Assembly (NCBI GenBank): GCA_949775045.1
Contig: OX459110.1
Location: 1,912,001-1,976,000 of the forward strand
Source: Metridium senile
Taxonomy: Eukaryota > Cnidaria > Anthozoa > Actiniaria > Metridiidae
DNA length: 64,000 nucleotides
Direction of reading: 5' to 3'
Of the stretch, positions 12,624 through 23,529 are shown piece by piece. The notes beneath the pieces were generated by a model, which saw nothing but the letters and a program-made list of their open reading frames with translations, did no database searches and was not told the origin of the DNA. The translations under genes were made by a program, and so were the position numbers. How positions within the stretch are numbered: the first letter of the stretch is position 1; every line of letters begins with the position of its first letter.

Positions 12624-12806
12624 AAACAAAGATTTATCAGCTTACAGTTATCCTAAAAAGACACGGAATTCTCAGTTAACATTTAATTTTTTAGCCGTTT
12701 CTCAGTTAACAGTTAATTGTTAACTGAGAAACGGCTAAAAAATTAACTGTTAACTGAGAATTCCGTGTCTTTTTAGGATAACTGTAAGCTGATAAATCTT
12801 TGTTTT
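12624..12806. repeat. Near-perfect ~180-bp hairpin
   Basis: Arms of about 90 bases (12624-12715 and 12718-12806) are reverse complements with very few mismatches, including 'cctaaaaagacacggaattc' on the left arm and its complement on the right, meeting with almost no loop at the 'ttaattgttaa' centre. A diverged fragment of the same motif is at 12521-12580. Confidence 0.9.
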
Positions 12807-12809
12807 ATT

Positions 12810-12862
12810 CATACCCTGTTTACTGACGTTTCGTGCTGTAGCCCTTCGTCGGAGTAAAAGAG
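12810..12862 (-). repeat. Hammerhead-like motif copy
   Basis: Read on the minus strand: TTTACT, then CCGACGA, a short stem-loop AGGGCTACAGCAC, GAAAC, GTC, AGTAAA. The outer hexamers are complementary (stem I). Conserved-core U4 is C, so cleavage is doubtful. Confidence 0.45.
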
Positions 12863-13024
12863 ATAGCTTATAGGTTTGAAATAGAGCGATTTAACATGCT
12901 TATGAGTAAAATAACATGCTAATTAGCTTCGCGCTTGAAAGTGATTTGAGCCTGTTTTTTTATTTTTTTGAAGTTTGTGTTTTTTTTATTTGTTCAGTCA
13001 TTTATGAAATAACAAAAATAATTT

Positions 13025-13345
13025 CCCTCTCCTCCCCGCACTTTCCCTCCCTTCTCGCACTTAGCTACTTCCCTCCGGCTCCTTTTTTCTCCTCCTCCCT
13101 CCTTTCCCCTCTCCTTCCTCCCTTTTTCACTCCCTCCCTCCCTCCTTTTTCTACTTCCTCCCTCCTTTCCCCTCTCCTTCCTCCCTCCTTTTTCTGCTTC
13201 CTCCCTCCTTTTTCTCCTGCCTTCCTTCCTCCTTTTTCTCCTTCCTCCCTTCTTCACTCCCTCTCTCCCTCCTTTTTCTACTTTCTCCCTCCTTTCCCCT
13301 CTCCTTCCACTTTCCTTCCCTCCTCTCCTTTCTTCTTCCCTCCCA
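13025..13345 (+). repeat. Polypyrimidine tract (ctccctcctttttc units)
   Basis: About 320 bases with almost only C and T on the plus strand, built from 'cctccctcctttttct' and 'cctttcccctctccttcctc' units. Ser/Pro/Phe-rich (plus) and Arg/Lys/Glu/Gly-rich (minus) open frames are consequences of this. Such tracts can adopt triplex DNA. Confidence 0.9.
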
Positions 13346-14690
13346 CGTCACAGGTCCCGCATTCACATACCTTCCTTGTCATTCCCTTTTCAGTTCTTCG
13401 ATTCCTTGCTCCCTTTGTTTTCCGCTCTCATTCTTTCCTTCCATATCTTCTTAACCACCCAGCTTCACAGCATGCAAAGTTGTAACAAAACCATTCTTCT
13501 CTTTTTAATGGGATCCCTGTCTTTCTTACACCACAGGAAACCCACAATAATAATATTTCAAAATAACATAGGAATGTTTTGATGACATAATATTATTTTC
13601 CCGAGGTCAAAGAAACTCTAACTGTTTCTATCGAAAAATCACAAGAAAATCACGACCACTGTTGAAACGACATCACTGTTTGCTTATTCATGTGAGTTGA
13701 GCTGCCAAAACACAGAAGGCATTTGCTTATTGTGGTCAATCTTATAGCAGTTTTCGAGATCTATTAACTTAACCATTGTGGTACAACTCAGAAATACTAG
13801 TATTGGTCAGATTTCGAGCGAGGTGAAGGTCAAATTAAACAGCAGACGACTAACAGTTTGAAGCTAAAATCTGCCTGTTTATATGCGTTTCTTCGTCGCC
13901 TTTAACTACATCATGGTCCTTTGAGGCTTGAAACTAGTTTTACATGCGAAATCCTCTTCTATTTTGGTCGTACGTTTGATCTGAACGTTGTAGTTCTGGA
14001 GGTTGGCTTCAAGGGAATTCGAACGTACAGTGCTACTTATATTATTTGAATACTGAAGGAAGGAGAAAGGTAAAGCCAGCTCGGTTTCAAAAGAGCTTTC
14101 TTCCAAGGTTTTTCTAGAGCTGACGATCTGAAAGATTTGGTTGTACCTCTTTGAATTCATTCCTCTCTAAATCCACGGTTACTTGCTGCTTGTGCAAGAA
14201 TCTAGCTGATCAAGCGCATTCCTTAATCTCATGAGCGAAATGGAAAACTGCCAGTGATTCAACATTATAGCTGTATTGCATGGTGTCTCGTTCGTCTTAG
14301 CTCAGTGTTCCAGAACACGACCTCGACATCTGACTACAGTAGCGATTCGAAGTGAATTATCGTGTGTTTACGTTTCAAATTTACATCAGCTGATTCCGTG
14401 CTTTTGTTTATTAGTACTTTTGCCGGGATATTTCGTGCCGATTTCAAGCCTCTCTTCATGCAGAAACATTACGTTAATTAAGTTACCGATGCCGTGGTGG
14501 TAGAGGAAATATTGTCACGCTTTTAACTTCGAAGCGAAAGAAAACATTCGTCTACTGCTGTCTAGATTTCATAACCAATTGAGGCTACAACGGTGTTCAA
14601 GTTTTACGAGTGGGTTTTGGAACAATCGATCGAGGATTCATGTTACAAAATATTTTTTTTAAATTTTACGATAAATTACTATATAGTATA
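13346..14690. other. Upstream region of the 14.9-kb gene, no other gene seen
   Basis: No open frame with domain support. It probably includes the promoter and 5' untranslated region of the two-pass membrane protein gene. Confidence 0.3.
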
Positions 14691-14694
14691 CTGA

Positions 14695-14763
14695 ATGCCT
14701 CCAGAAAATCAACCCAATAAATTCTTGATCAACAGTTTCTGCATATTCATAGGGGTTGTATGA
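14695..14763 (+). pseudogene. Truncated duplicate of the start of the two-pass membrane protein gene
   Basis: A 22-codon frame beginning MPPENQPNKFLINSF and ending in TGA after GVV. It matches residues 1-22 of the gene that starts at 14870 apart from two substitutions (Glu for Gly4, Ile for Val17). The upstream flank 'cgataaattactatatagta' is duplicated too, so a ~175-bp tandem duplication placed a second start just ahead of the real one. Its stop lies within the first membrane segment. It could act as a small upstream reading frame if transcribed. Confidence 0.75.
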
Positions 14764-14869
14764 GTCCGTTTTTCCGAGGTTTCAAGAAGCCTGATTTTCA
14801 GACGAGCAGTCGGTCCTTGTTGCCAAATATATTTTTTTAATTACACGATAAATTACTATATAGTACTGA

Positions 14870-15247
14870 ATGCCTCCAGGAAATCAGCCCAACAAGTTCT
14901 TAATCAACAGTTTCTGCGTGTTCATAGGAGTTGTTCTTATTACTCTATGCTTCGTTCTTCTCTCAGTGGCCTATAACCAAATCAAATTGTGCAGCGATAA
15001 TGAGAACTGCAACGGTGCGATCGAGACTAAAGCTAAGGTCTTCAGGATAGTTGCAGCTGTAGTGTTTATGGTTGGGTTCGCTCTTATAACTATGTTTTGG
15101 TGGAAACTGAAATCGCTGCGAGCTTTGAATAATTACCACGGGAGATTCATTGGACTTCAGCAAATGGAAATGGAATTAGCAGAATTAGGTATTGCTCACG
15201 AGAAAAGTATGGACTTTGGTGTACTCGGAGAACGTAATTATGCTTAG
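14870..15247 (+). CDS. Two-pass membrane protein, 125 aa, function unknown
   Basis: Intronless frame with two hydrophobic helices (about residues 11-36 and 57-78) separated by a short polar loop holding CSDNENCN (41-48), probably a disulfide-closed extracellular loop. A ~45-residue acidic/polar tail follows. The loop pattern C-x2-N-E-x-C-N and the following helix match those of the 270-residue protein encoded at 58670-59482 on the other strand, so both belong to one family. I do not recognise a named domain. The start is chosen because a truncated copy of the same start lies just upstream and no membrane segment is lost. A polyadenylation signal AATAAA lies at about 15673. Confidence 0.7.
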   Translation: MPPGNQPNKFLINSFCVFIGVVLITLCFVLLSVAYNQIKLCSDNENCNGAIETKAKVFRIVAAVVFMVGFALITMFWWKLKSLRALNNYHGRFIGLQQMEMELAELGIAHEKSMDFGVLGERNYA

Positions 15248-15289
15248 CCATGATGTCTTGGAACTTGCAGAGAGTGTTAAAGACGAGAC

Positions 15290-15680
15290 GGACATTTTAA
15301 CCATATTTTGTACAATTTGGAGCACTTTGAAAGTGTGAAATCTACGTTGTTGAATGCGATGGAGTAGAATGCACGAATTAATCCCAAACTAGGAATTGTT
15401 ATGGACAATGGAGAAACGAATGAAAATCGAGAAGAATGATGGAAACATTTTAAGCAACGTTTGGGACAATTTGGAAAATTCCAGCACTTTGACAGTGTAA
15501 AATCTACGTTGTTGCTTGCGATAATTGCGAAGTAGAATGTGCGAATGAATCCCATACTAGGAATTGTTGTGGACAATAAAGAAACGGAAGAAAAAGTGCA
15601 GACTTTGCAAAATGCACGTCGTGTATTAGCAATTGACATAATGAAGATAATTTTTTTAGTTTGCAGCATGGAATAAACAT
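15290..15680 (+). repeat. 3' region with duplicated ~165-bp block and poly(A) signal
   Basis: The block 'gtgaaatctacgttgttg' ... 'aggaattgttatggacaa' (from ~15330) recurs from ~15498. The end has 'ggaataaaca' near 15671. It probably forms the 3' untranslated region of the 14870 gene. The minus-strand 130-codon frame here is not supported. Confidence 0.5.
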
Positions 15681-16440
15681 ATTTGAATCAATTCTGCTAC
15701 TTCACTGGTGGAAAATGAACGAGAAAAATGTCGCTATCAATGTATTTACTTAGAGCATTTCTAGTGTTTTTCTTATGTATTTTTCTAAAAATGCATTTTG
15801 CTAAAAGGTTATATTGCCATTATTTTATGAATCATCTTCAGGCCCTGTAGTGGAGGACTTTATCCAAAAAATATCAACGGGTAAAAGTCAATGGAGAAAT
15901 TTGAAAAATGTATCTTATGTTCTTGCAAGGAAAATATTAAAAATAAAATTGCAAATGATGTCTCCCATTGGACAAGAATGAAGCACATTTTAATACTGAA
16001 GTAATACTCAAACAATCAGAGAAAGGAATTGCTATATAAAAAAGGAAAATAATCTTTCGTGAGTATTCCCAAAAATGAAAATTTCATTCAAGACAAAAGA
16101 AATTCTTACATGTCATGAATCAAGTAAAGATAACATGTTTCTTGCGTGACAGAAACTGTCACGCCTCTTCAGATAAACGTACCTTTTGTGACAATCCAAT
16201 TATCAAATTGGACAGATCCAATTATATGAAAAGCAAAACGTTTAAAAACCCATTCGCAGTCTATTATTTATTATACCGATAAAAAAACTGTCACTAACAA
16301 TTGATGTTTACTATCAAAATCAAAGTTTGGAAGAAAGTTCGTGTTTTTGTATATAAGGTTAAAATGTCAATGTCTGTAGGGTAAAGTATAAATTGTTTTC
16401 TCTTTAATTCGAAGATGTCACTGGATACCATTGCCATATA
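15681..16440. other. Intergenic, no gene seen
   Basis: AT-rich; no domain-bearing open frame, RNA gene or clear repeat. Confidence 0.3.
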
Positions 16441-16446
16441 AGGTTT

Positions 16447-16800
16447 TTTCTCTTATTTTTCCTTGTGTCTTCTCTTCTACTCTTCTCTTCACTCATCTCT
16501 TCATTTCTCTTCTCTTCTCTTCTCTTCTCTTCTCTTCTCTTCTCTTCTCTTCTCTTCTCTTCTCTTCTCTTCTCTTCTCTTCACTTCTCTTCTCTTCACT
16601 TCTCTTCTCTTCTCTTCACTTCTCTTCTCTTCTCTTTACTTCTCAGCTCTTCTCTTCACTTCTCTTCACTTCTCTTCTCTTCTCTTCTCATCTCTTCTCT
16701 TCTCTTTCTTACATTAAATTCATTCTCTTCACTTCTCTTTTCCTCTATTCTCTTCTCTTTTCCTCTTCTCTTTTCTTATTCCCTCTTCACTTCTAAATCT
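16447..16800 (+). repeat. (TTCTC)n pentanucleotide microsatellite
   Basis: Nearly uninterrupted ttctc units, degrading with 'cttcac' and 'ctcat' interruptions towards the right. It is open in three frames, reading Ser/Leu/Phe repeats; these are not genes. Confidence 0.95.
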
Positions 16801-17177
16801 CGTCTCTTTACTTTATTTTTTATTATTATCGTAATTTTTTTTTATCTCTTGTTATACTGAAAGAGTCAACTTACAAACTTCTAGGCAATCTGCCAACATT
16901 CAACATCACTGGTTTCTCTTATTTACTTACACAGCTCGGCAATAACAAACTCGAACTGTGAACCCTCTTAAAACGTTATTTTTTTGTTTAAACAAACAGA
17001 GTGATATGCAGATTTAATAGATTGAAAATTTTAAATGTTCCTGTCAAAATGGTTATTTACATACACTATGGAAGCTATAAGGCTCTCCAATAACATGGCT
17101 CATTGCCAGCTATGAAATCTTTCAAAAATATTTTTTTCAGACAGATAAAGTAATAGTATGCAGATTAGATTTTCACA

Positions 17178-17615
17178 GTGCGACTACTGAAACCGGGGCC
17201 ACCAAAACATGATTACCCAATCACGATCGAGAATATGAACAATAGAATCTCTACAAATGTTTTAGTTTTTTGCTTAAAATGCTAATAGTTTTCATTATAT
17301 GTCAACGGAATAGATCAAGATTGAATAAGAAACATCTTAGCTAGTGAGAACCCTATAGAATCAGTGTATGTCTTAAAATATATGTATATATTCTGTTATT
17401 GATATTTGTAAGAGCATTGAGATATTATGGAATGCGCTGAAGAAATAAATTATTATTATTACAAGTTTTTTGTTTGATCTAAAAACCTATATCTTTTGAA
17501 TTTGTTTTGGGTGGCCCCGGTTTCAGTAGCCTGCGTAAACAGACCCTTCGTTTCGAGCGCTAATAAAGGTCCGGTTTACGCAGGCTACGGTTTCAGTAGT
17601 ACTAGTCGCACTGTA
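17178..17615. mobile_element. Foldback MITE with a second palindromic element inserted in one arm
   Basis: Left terminus 'acagtgcgactactgaaacc' with 'ggggccacc' (~17178) is inverted on the right as 'ggtggccccggtttcagtag' (~17510). At 17530-17588 a small palindrome (CCTGCGTAAAC ... GTTTACGCAGG) interrupts that arm; the sequence ggtttcagtag is present on both sides (17519-17529 and 17589-17599), which marks the insertion. Confidence 0.8.
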
Positions 17616-17807
17616 ATAGAAGTTGACGTTCCTGTCACACATGATCACACCACTCGTCCTATTGTTGTATTACCAGACATCACGCCACTTGTATCGTTCA
17701 ATCGCTGCAGGCTATTATAATTGAACTTTTATGATAGTACAAACAGACCAGAAATTACCATGTTAGCTTTGTCCTAGATGTCACAACAGATCAATCAAAG
17801 ACGTGCA

Positions 17808-18300
17808 GCCTAAAATAGGAATAATGAATGGAAGGAATGAAGAAAGAGGAAAAGAAATGAAGGGATAAAGAAAGGAAGATGAGAAACAGGAAAGACTGAA
17901 GAAAAGTGAAAGAATGAAAAATAAAAGAAAATAAATGTTAATAAAAGAAGAAGAAAAAACACTAACTCAAAGCAGGAGCCCATTAAGCCGTGCAGCCTCA
18001 AACAGAAGACTAATAAGTGGGAGAAATGAAGAAAGAGAAAAAGAAATAAATGAAAAGATAAATGAGGAATGTGGGAAGCAGGAAAGACGACAGAAAAGTG
18101 AAAAAATGAACAAGAAATGTAAATAAAATAAAAACAATAAACATCAAGCCTAAAATAGGAGTAGTGAATGGAAGGAATGGGAAAAAGAGGGAAAGAAATA
18201 TACCATGCATACGATAATATAAAGAGAGGAAGATGAGAAGCAGGAAAGACGGACGAACAGTGAAAGAATGAAAAAGAAATTCCGAATGTTAGAAATACAT
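17808..18300 (+). repeat. Purine-rich tandem repeat, ~165-bp unit, three copies
   Basis: Units begin near 'agcctaaaataggaataatg' (17808), 17994 and 18146, each followed by a gaaag/gaagg-rich tract and 'caggaaagac'. Short Lys/Glu-rich and Phe/Ser-rich frames arise from composition. Confidence 0.75.
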
Positions 18301-18549
18301 GGCTGATACAACGGTGTATGCGGCTTTAGGACTGAAGACAACACGACATGGCGGAGCCAAAACAGAGAAACAAGAAGCAATCTGATTGACCGCTGTTTCG
18401 ATCTATTTATAAATTACATCTCGTCTGGCAGAGCAGATCTAGAGATAAAATTTAGGATTTTTTTTGGCGATAATTCGCCGAGGGCGAAGTTAACTAGTAT
18501 CTTTGAATAATGACCAACACGGAATCAATTGTCATTTAAATTCACCCGT

Positions 18550-18625
18550 GCATGTATTCCGGCTGAGTCTGATGTGAATAATTGTTTTAGCTGTTCAACA
18601 GACTCAGCCGGAATACATAGTAGTA
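18550..18625. repeat. Hairpin with 20-bp arms
   Basis: 'atgtattccggctgagtctg' at ~18553 and 'cagactcagccggaatacat' at ~18599 are exact reverse complements around a ~26-base loop. Confidence 0.85.
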
Positions 18626-19644
18626 TAAATACAATGGTGATCAGTTTTCAAAAATTAAATAGTCTTTTTTTTTTTTTTTGAAGAAAAACTTTTCATTTCC
18701 TAATTCTAAAAGCGAGCAAAACGCTGTAGGTTATTATCGAGAAATAACGTGAATTTATGTCGACTAATCACGATGCACGATTTTCAATAATCATTTGTAT
18801 AGTTGAAAATAAACGATTATTGTTACGCAATAGTATAAAATACATTTGTAAAGGGGGGGAGGGGATGGGGGAAACAGGACCAATATCCCAACGGATATTC
18901 CACCCTAGGTTAATAGTTAAGATAATTGTCAAATATGGAACTGAATATCGCGTGACATGCTAGCTTGTCTGATTGGTTGGTTTTGACAGTTAATGTTTAG
19001 ATTGTTATAAAAACAAGGTCACCTTGGCCCAAAACTGAAGCAGCGATTGGAAACCCAGCCAGAAAACGTGCTTCAGAATAAAACCTTTTTGCAAGGCAAT
19101 TACTTGCCATTGTACTGCTCTAGACTGATGTTACCAGTTGATAAGTTCTAGCTTTCTTAAATCCTAGGTATGTGAACATTTGCAGATATTGTTTTTGAGT
19201 GTAATGTTTTTATTCTACAGTTGATGGAAGATGCATTAAAACAGAAATCTTTGCAACTAAAATTCTGTTTTTATCTATACAGTAAATTCACCGAAGCTTC
19301 TGCATTTTACAATTCTAGGTTGGTATATATATGTTATTTGGAAAAGCTTTACATTTTCAATCCTCTGTTTGTAATTATTAATGTACTTTTTCCCCATTTT
19401 CCAAAGCAGATCAGCCGTGCTCTACTCGTGAAAAATCCAGTGTTTTTTTCATCTCCACCTGATCGAGACAATTCAATTTCACTTCAGTGACAGCGAACCG
19501 GTACAAGACTAATTGGCTCGCCACCAACTCTTGCAAAATCCAGTGGTTGCTACGAGGTAATTGTTACCTTCATCTCCACCAAGTCATTTCAATTCAGTTT
19601 ATTAAAGATTCCATCAAGACGACAACACTTGGCTCGCTGTCACG

Positions 19645-19830
19645 ATGGAATTGGATACAAGAACTATTGTTCTCATGTGCGCTGCCCTTTTGGCCTTGTT
19701 CATGTTCTCTTGGTGTGTTGCCATTTATAAATGCAGTGGACCTTGTTTCACAAACAAATCCTTTTCTGCACACTTGGAGAATAACCTTAAAAATGTACCA
19801 CCGACTTATCAGCTCAAAGAGGTAGTTTAG
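19645..19830 (+). CDS. Single-pass membrane microprotein, 61 aa (WCV/PCF family)
   Basis: A short acidic N-terminus (MELDTR) precedes one membrane helix (about 7-28) and a juxtamembrane KCSGPCF motif, then a polar tail ending in KEVV. It aligns without gaps through the helix and motif to the 64-residue protein at 28592: Cys12, Trp23-Cys24-Val25, Lys29 and Pro33-Cys34-Phe35 are shared at identical spacing. That conservation between two otherwise unalike loci argues that both are real. Candidate 5' splice sites upstream (donor 'ctaggtatgtg' near 19168, acceptor 'ttctacag' near 19219) suggest a spliced leader. Function unknown; the Cys pair below the membrane could be lipidated, which is inference. 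Confidence 0.65.
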   Translation: MELDTRTIVLMCAALLALFMFSWCVAIYKCSGPCFTNKSFSAHLENNLKNVPPTYQLKEVV

Positions 19831-19859
19831 TGGAGATGCATAAAATATAAGATCTAATA

Positions 19860-20340
19860 AGCTAATAAGCTAATATACTGTATAATAGCTCCAGTAAATG
19901 AAGACATTTTTGGGATCCATCTCTTGTCCATAATAGCGAGAGTTTTCCAATGCATTTTCTGTAAATGAAAACATTTTTCATTCAATCTCTCGTCCATATA
20001 TATAACAGCGAAAGCTGAGTTATAATTTCCAAGGCTTTTTCCAGTGCATGTTCTAGATGTATCCACGCGTGTATCTATAAATGAAGCTATTTTGGGATCC
20101 GATCTCTTATCACTATAGCGACACTGTTTTTCTCAATGCATTTTCTATATATGAAAACATTTTGCATTGGGATCAATCTATCGTCCATAATAGCGAAAGC
20201 TAAGTTATAATTTCCAATACATATTCTAAAGTATCTTTAAATTAATCTATTTCGCGATCCAATCTCTTTTCTGTTATAGAAAGAGTTATTAAATACATTT
20301 TTTTTGGAAATGAAGAAATTTTGGGGAACCATCAATTGTC
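19860..20340 (+). repeat. Degenerate tandem repeat in the 3' flank of the microprotein gene
   Basis: Diverged units with 'aatgaagacatttttgggat', 'ccatctcttgtccataatag' and 'cgaaagctgagttataattt' recur about four times at 90-180-base spacing. Old, noncoding. Confidence 0.6.
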
Positions 20341-20689
20341 TCAATTTATCGTAAAAAACATATTTTCCATCATGATATTTTCTGTGAATGTACACATTCT
20401 AGGGGCATAGTTACTATTCACCACCCTACCCCATTGTTCTCTCTCTGCACTAAATCACTGATTGCTGAGTACCCGCGTCTGAAAGCAAAGATATTTAGTT
20501 ATGTTGCAGTTCGCACTCTGCAATATCAAACATATTGCAGTTCGCACTCTGCAATATCAAACATATTGCAGTGTGTTTTGTTAAGTGTGTATAACTAATA
20601 ATTTCCATTCTAGTAAGCATCATCAGACTTATAATTCATTAAATAATTTACTAGATAGCGATTTTTGGTGAAAAAAGACTTTGAGTACC

Positions 20690-20762
20690 AATGCCAGGAT
20701 TCGAACCGAGACCTTCTGCATTGCTGTATCCGCGCTTTAAGCCATTATGCTACCCAGGCAAC
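20690..20762 (-). tRNA. tRNA-derived (SINE-like or pseudo-tRNA) sequence
   Basis: On the minus strand it has a good A box (TAGCATAATGG) and a perfect B box (GGTTCGAATCC) at normal spacing, but the acceptor and D stems do not pair properly. I judge it to be a tRNA-derived repeat or dead tRNA rather than a working gene. Confidence 0.4.
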
Positions 20763-21225
20763 CGATGGAAAACTTGCAACAAAAACACGTTTAATGTCAT
20801 CAAGTTCATTAGCATTCCTCTAAATAGAATTGATGAAATTATAACTAATTAGAGTTTGGTAAGCCTATTGTTATTATATTCAAAGAGACAAGAAACCGCT
20901 GATTATTATGCAACAAAGAGAACAATAATGGGACAGGCTATTGAATGATTATTACATTTTCATTGGCTGATAATATTATAACTAATTAAGCGGCGTTGAC
21001 ACGAGCAATTTTTCCTTGACAAGTATCCTTGACAATTTTCATTGCTCGTGTAGACGATCAGCAAGATTTCCTTGACAATTTTATATTGACAAGGTTTCCT
21101 TGCTCGTGTAGATGATGAACAAGTTTTCCTTGACAAGTTTAAGTTGTGCCCACAATGCCTTGCATTCAGCAGAGTACTAACATAATATTGGTTCCAGTCC
21201 CTTGTCGAGTAAAAAACAAAATGAT

Positions 21226-21757
21226 TTATAGTTAAGTCCGATCAACTTGAAGTTTTACATGTGAAAAGTAAACACCAAAAGAAAAATTTTCTTCTTTTCA
21301 CTTTTACAAATGTTACGATTTTTGGCGGGAAAATGACGTCACCAATTTTAGTGGGAAATTGAAATAGAGGGTTATGCAAAATTTTAAAATGCGCATTTGA
21401 AAGAACTCATTGAGATATGTTCAAAACCGAAGAGATAACAGTCAAAGTCAAATTTAATCAAAATATATGATTTTTGAAGTTTAGAAATGTTTTCTATTTT
21501 ACATTCAAAAAATTATAACTTTAGATTAAATTTGACTTTGACTATTATCTCTTCGGTTTTGAACGTATCTCAATGAGTTCTTTCAAATGCGCATTTTAAA
21601 ATTTTGCATTACCCTCATTTTAGATTTTCCTCTAAAATTGATGACGTTATTTTCCCGCCAAAAATCGTAACATTTGTAAAAGTGAAAAGAAGAATTATTT
21701 TCTTTGGGTGTGTACTCTTCACATATAAAATTTGAAGTTGATCGGACCTAACTATAA
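21226..21757. mobile_element. Long palindromic foldback element, ~530 bp
   Basis: Both halves are near reverse complements from 'tatagttaagtccgatcaac' to 'gttgatcggacctaactata', with ~240-base arms containing 'aaatgttacgatttttggcg' and 'gaactcattgagatatgttc' on the left. Noncoding. Confidence 0.85.
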
Positions 21758-21942
21758 AAAGTTATTCAAAATCACGCTTAAAAACGCCGATTTCAGTACA
21801 CTGCCAGCCCAGCGTGAAAGTTTGGTAAGCCTATTTTTATTATATTCAAAAACACAAGAAACCGCCGATTACTGTGCAAGAGAGAAAACAATGGGGCAGG
21901 GTGGTGAATAGTAACTATATACGATAGTCACTTCGGCCGGCT

Positions 21943-22021
21943 AGCAATATTAGATATATTGCAGTCAGCTTCGGGCTGCGCCCTCAGCTGACTGCAATAT
22001 ATCTAATATTGCTGCCGGCCT
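21943..22021. repeat. Hairpin with ~34-bp arms
   Basis: 'ggccggctagcaatattaga' continuing to 'ctgcagtcagc'-like sequence folds back onto 'gctgactgcaatatatctaa' ... 'ttgctgccggcc'. The loop is GC-rich. Confidence 0.8.
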
Positions 22022-22164
22022 CAGTAACTATCTAATACATATCTCTTGCCCGCCTTAGCAAGCGAGTATTTCAAACAAATGTTCGGCTGGAAATAAGGAT
22101 ATTTTGGGCATCCATATTTCCGCCGAGAGTCACGTACGATGAAACATAACACGAGTCAAGAGAC

Positions 22165-22480
22165 AAATTACCCTAGAAACTATAGGCTTTCTTGATCTAG
22201 TATTTGTATTCATCATTTGTACGTCTGTGTTTGTTAGTAGAGAGATACCCTAGAAACTATAGGGTTTCTTGATTTAGTATTTGTATTTATCATTTGTACG
22301 TCTGTGTTGGTTTATAGTAGAGAGATACCCTGTAAACCAGAGGGTTTCTTGATCTAGTATTTGTTTTTATCATTTGTACGTCTGTGTTCGTTATTCTCAA
22401 GTTCTAGTTGCATCACAAACCGTCAAATTTACAAACGCTAAAGCGAGTAGAAAAGAACCTCTAGTACCCAGGGTAGAGAC
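22165..22480. repeat. Dispersed 'taccctagaaacta' repeat, three tandem heads
   Basis: ~75-base units starting near 22170, 22249 and 22327 with 'tttcttgatctagtatttgt' and 'catttgtacgtctgtgtt'. The last unit continues into the longer form also seen at 6376-6535. Confidence 0.7.
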
Positions 22481-22897
22481 ACATATATTTGAAATTACAA
22501 ATATTTTTCCTGTTATTGCTCTGGTACTGATATTTCTCCCTCAACATGCTGTCGGTTGTGAAATTTAAAGCCCTCCACGAACTCACTTGGTTTCGGAGAG
22601 TATAGTAACCGAGTATAAATAGTGAGAAAAAAGAAAACATTTTTCTGTCAAGTGGTCCATGATGTACGTGACCCACCACCGTCGTGACAATTAACCATTA
22701 AATGGCAATTCGATCATAATATTTACACAGTATAAAACTACAGAAAGTAATTAACAATTGCATATCAATGTTTCTCCTTTAAAACAAAGAGGAGAGGAAC
22801 GGATCAGGGAGGAGGGAGAAACAGAAAAAATAAACAGGGAGGAGGGAGAAAAAGAGGTAAAAATAGAGAAAGGACGGAGCATTTACATATAAAGGGA

Positions 22898-23287
22898 GAA
22901 GGTCGGTTTTAACTATAGTTAATTATTGAACTATAATTTCTTATTTGAAAGATTGTAATATTATTTTGGCTAATTTTATGCGAACAGCTTATCTCAGTGA
23001 AATACAAACTATTAAATAGTTAATTCAAATATGTACCATTTGCACTCTAACGAATAGCCTCAATAACTTTTGTTTAGAAAGAACAAAGAAAATCAGGGAG
23101 GAGGGAGAAATGGTTGAAAAAATCGGGGAGGGAGAAAAATGGTGTAAAAATTTGTGAGGAAGGGTATTTCAGTAAGAACTATTTAACAGTTTGTATTTCA
23201 GAGACAAGCGCTAGCTGGTTCGAATAAAGTTGACACAAATAATTAATTATATATAATTAGGTAAAATCGTCCTTCTCCCTTTTTATT
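22898..23287. mobile_element. Foldback element, ~390 bp, in purine-rich surroundings
   Basis: Left terminus 'aaagggagaaggtcggtttt' and right 'aaaatcgtccttctcccttt' are inverted near-matches. Flanks at 22790-22890 and 23090-23165 are gaggaggga-rich. Confidence 0.6.
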
Positions 23288-23529
23288 TCAACCAGCTCCC
23301 TCCTTCCTCTATGGCCGATTACTCCTAAAGCTGTGCAATTATGCATGCATTATGTTGATATCAGTTTACATGTGAATATATCAAGTTTATATGGGATAAA
23401 GAAATATACATAGATATCATATCTCAATGATTAATATGTAATTAATTAAATATATTATACGTTAAGAAATGAAATGAAAATAAAAACTAGAAATTGAAAA
23501 ACAGTTATTCAAACCTGAAAAATATCCCT

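Larger units (their letters stand above)
20408..21922. mobile_element. ~1.5-kb composite inverted-repeat element
   Basis: Termini of ~43 bases are inverted copies: 'tagttactattcaccaccct' at 20408 and its complement ending at 21922, extending through 'ccccattgttctctctc'. Inside are a partial direct copy of the right end (20850-20946), a degenerate tRNA-like sequence and a long palindrome (both listed separately). There is no transposase, so it is non-autonomous and built by nesting. Confidence 0.7.

Noticed and set aside
12916..13485. 189-codon Ser/Pro/Phe-rich frame and opposing Arg/Glu/Gly-rich frames
   Set aside because: Composition of a pyrimidine tract; no start context, domain or splice support.
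20690..20762. Functional tRNA gene
   Set aside because: A and B boxes are good, but acceptor and D stems do not pair; kept only as a tRNA-derived sequence.
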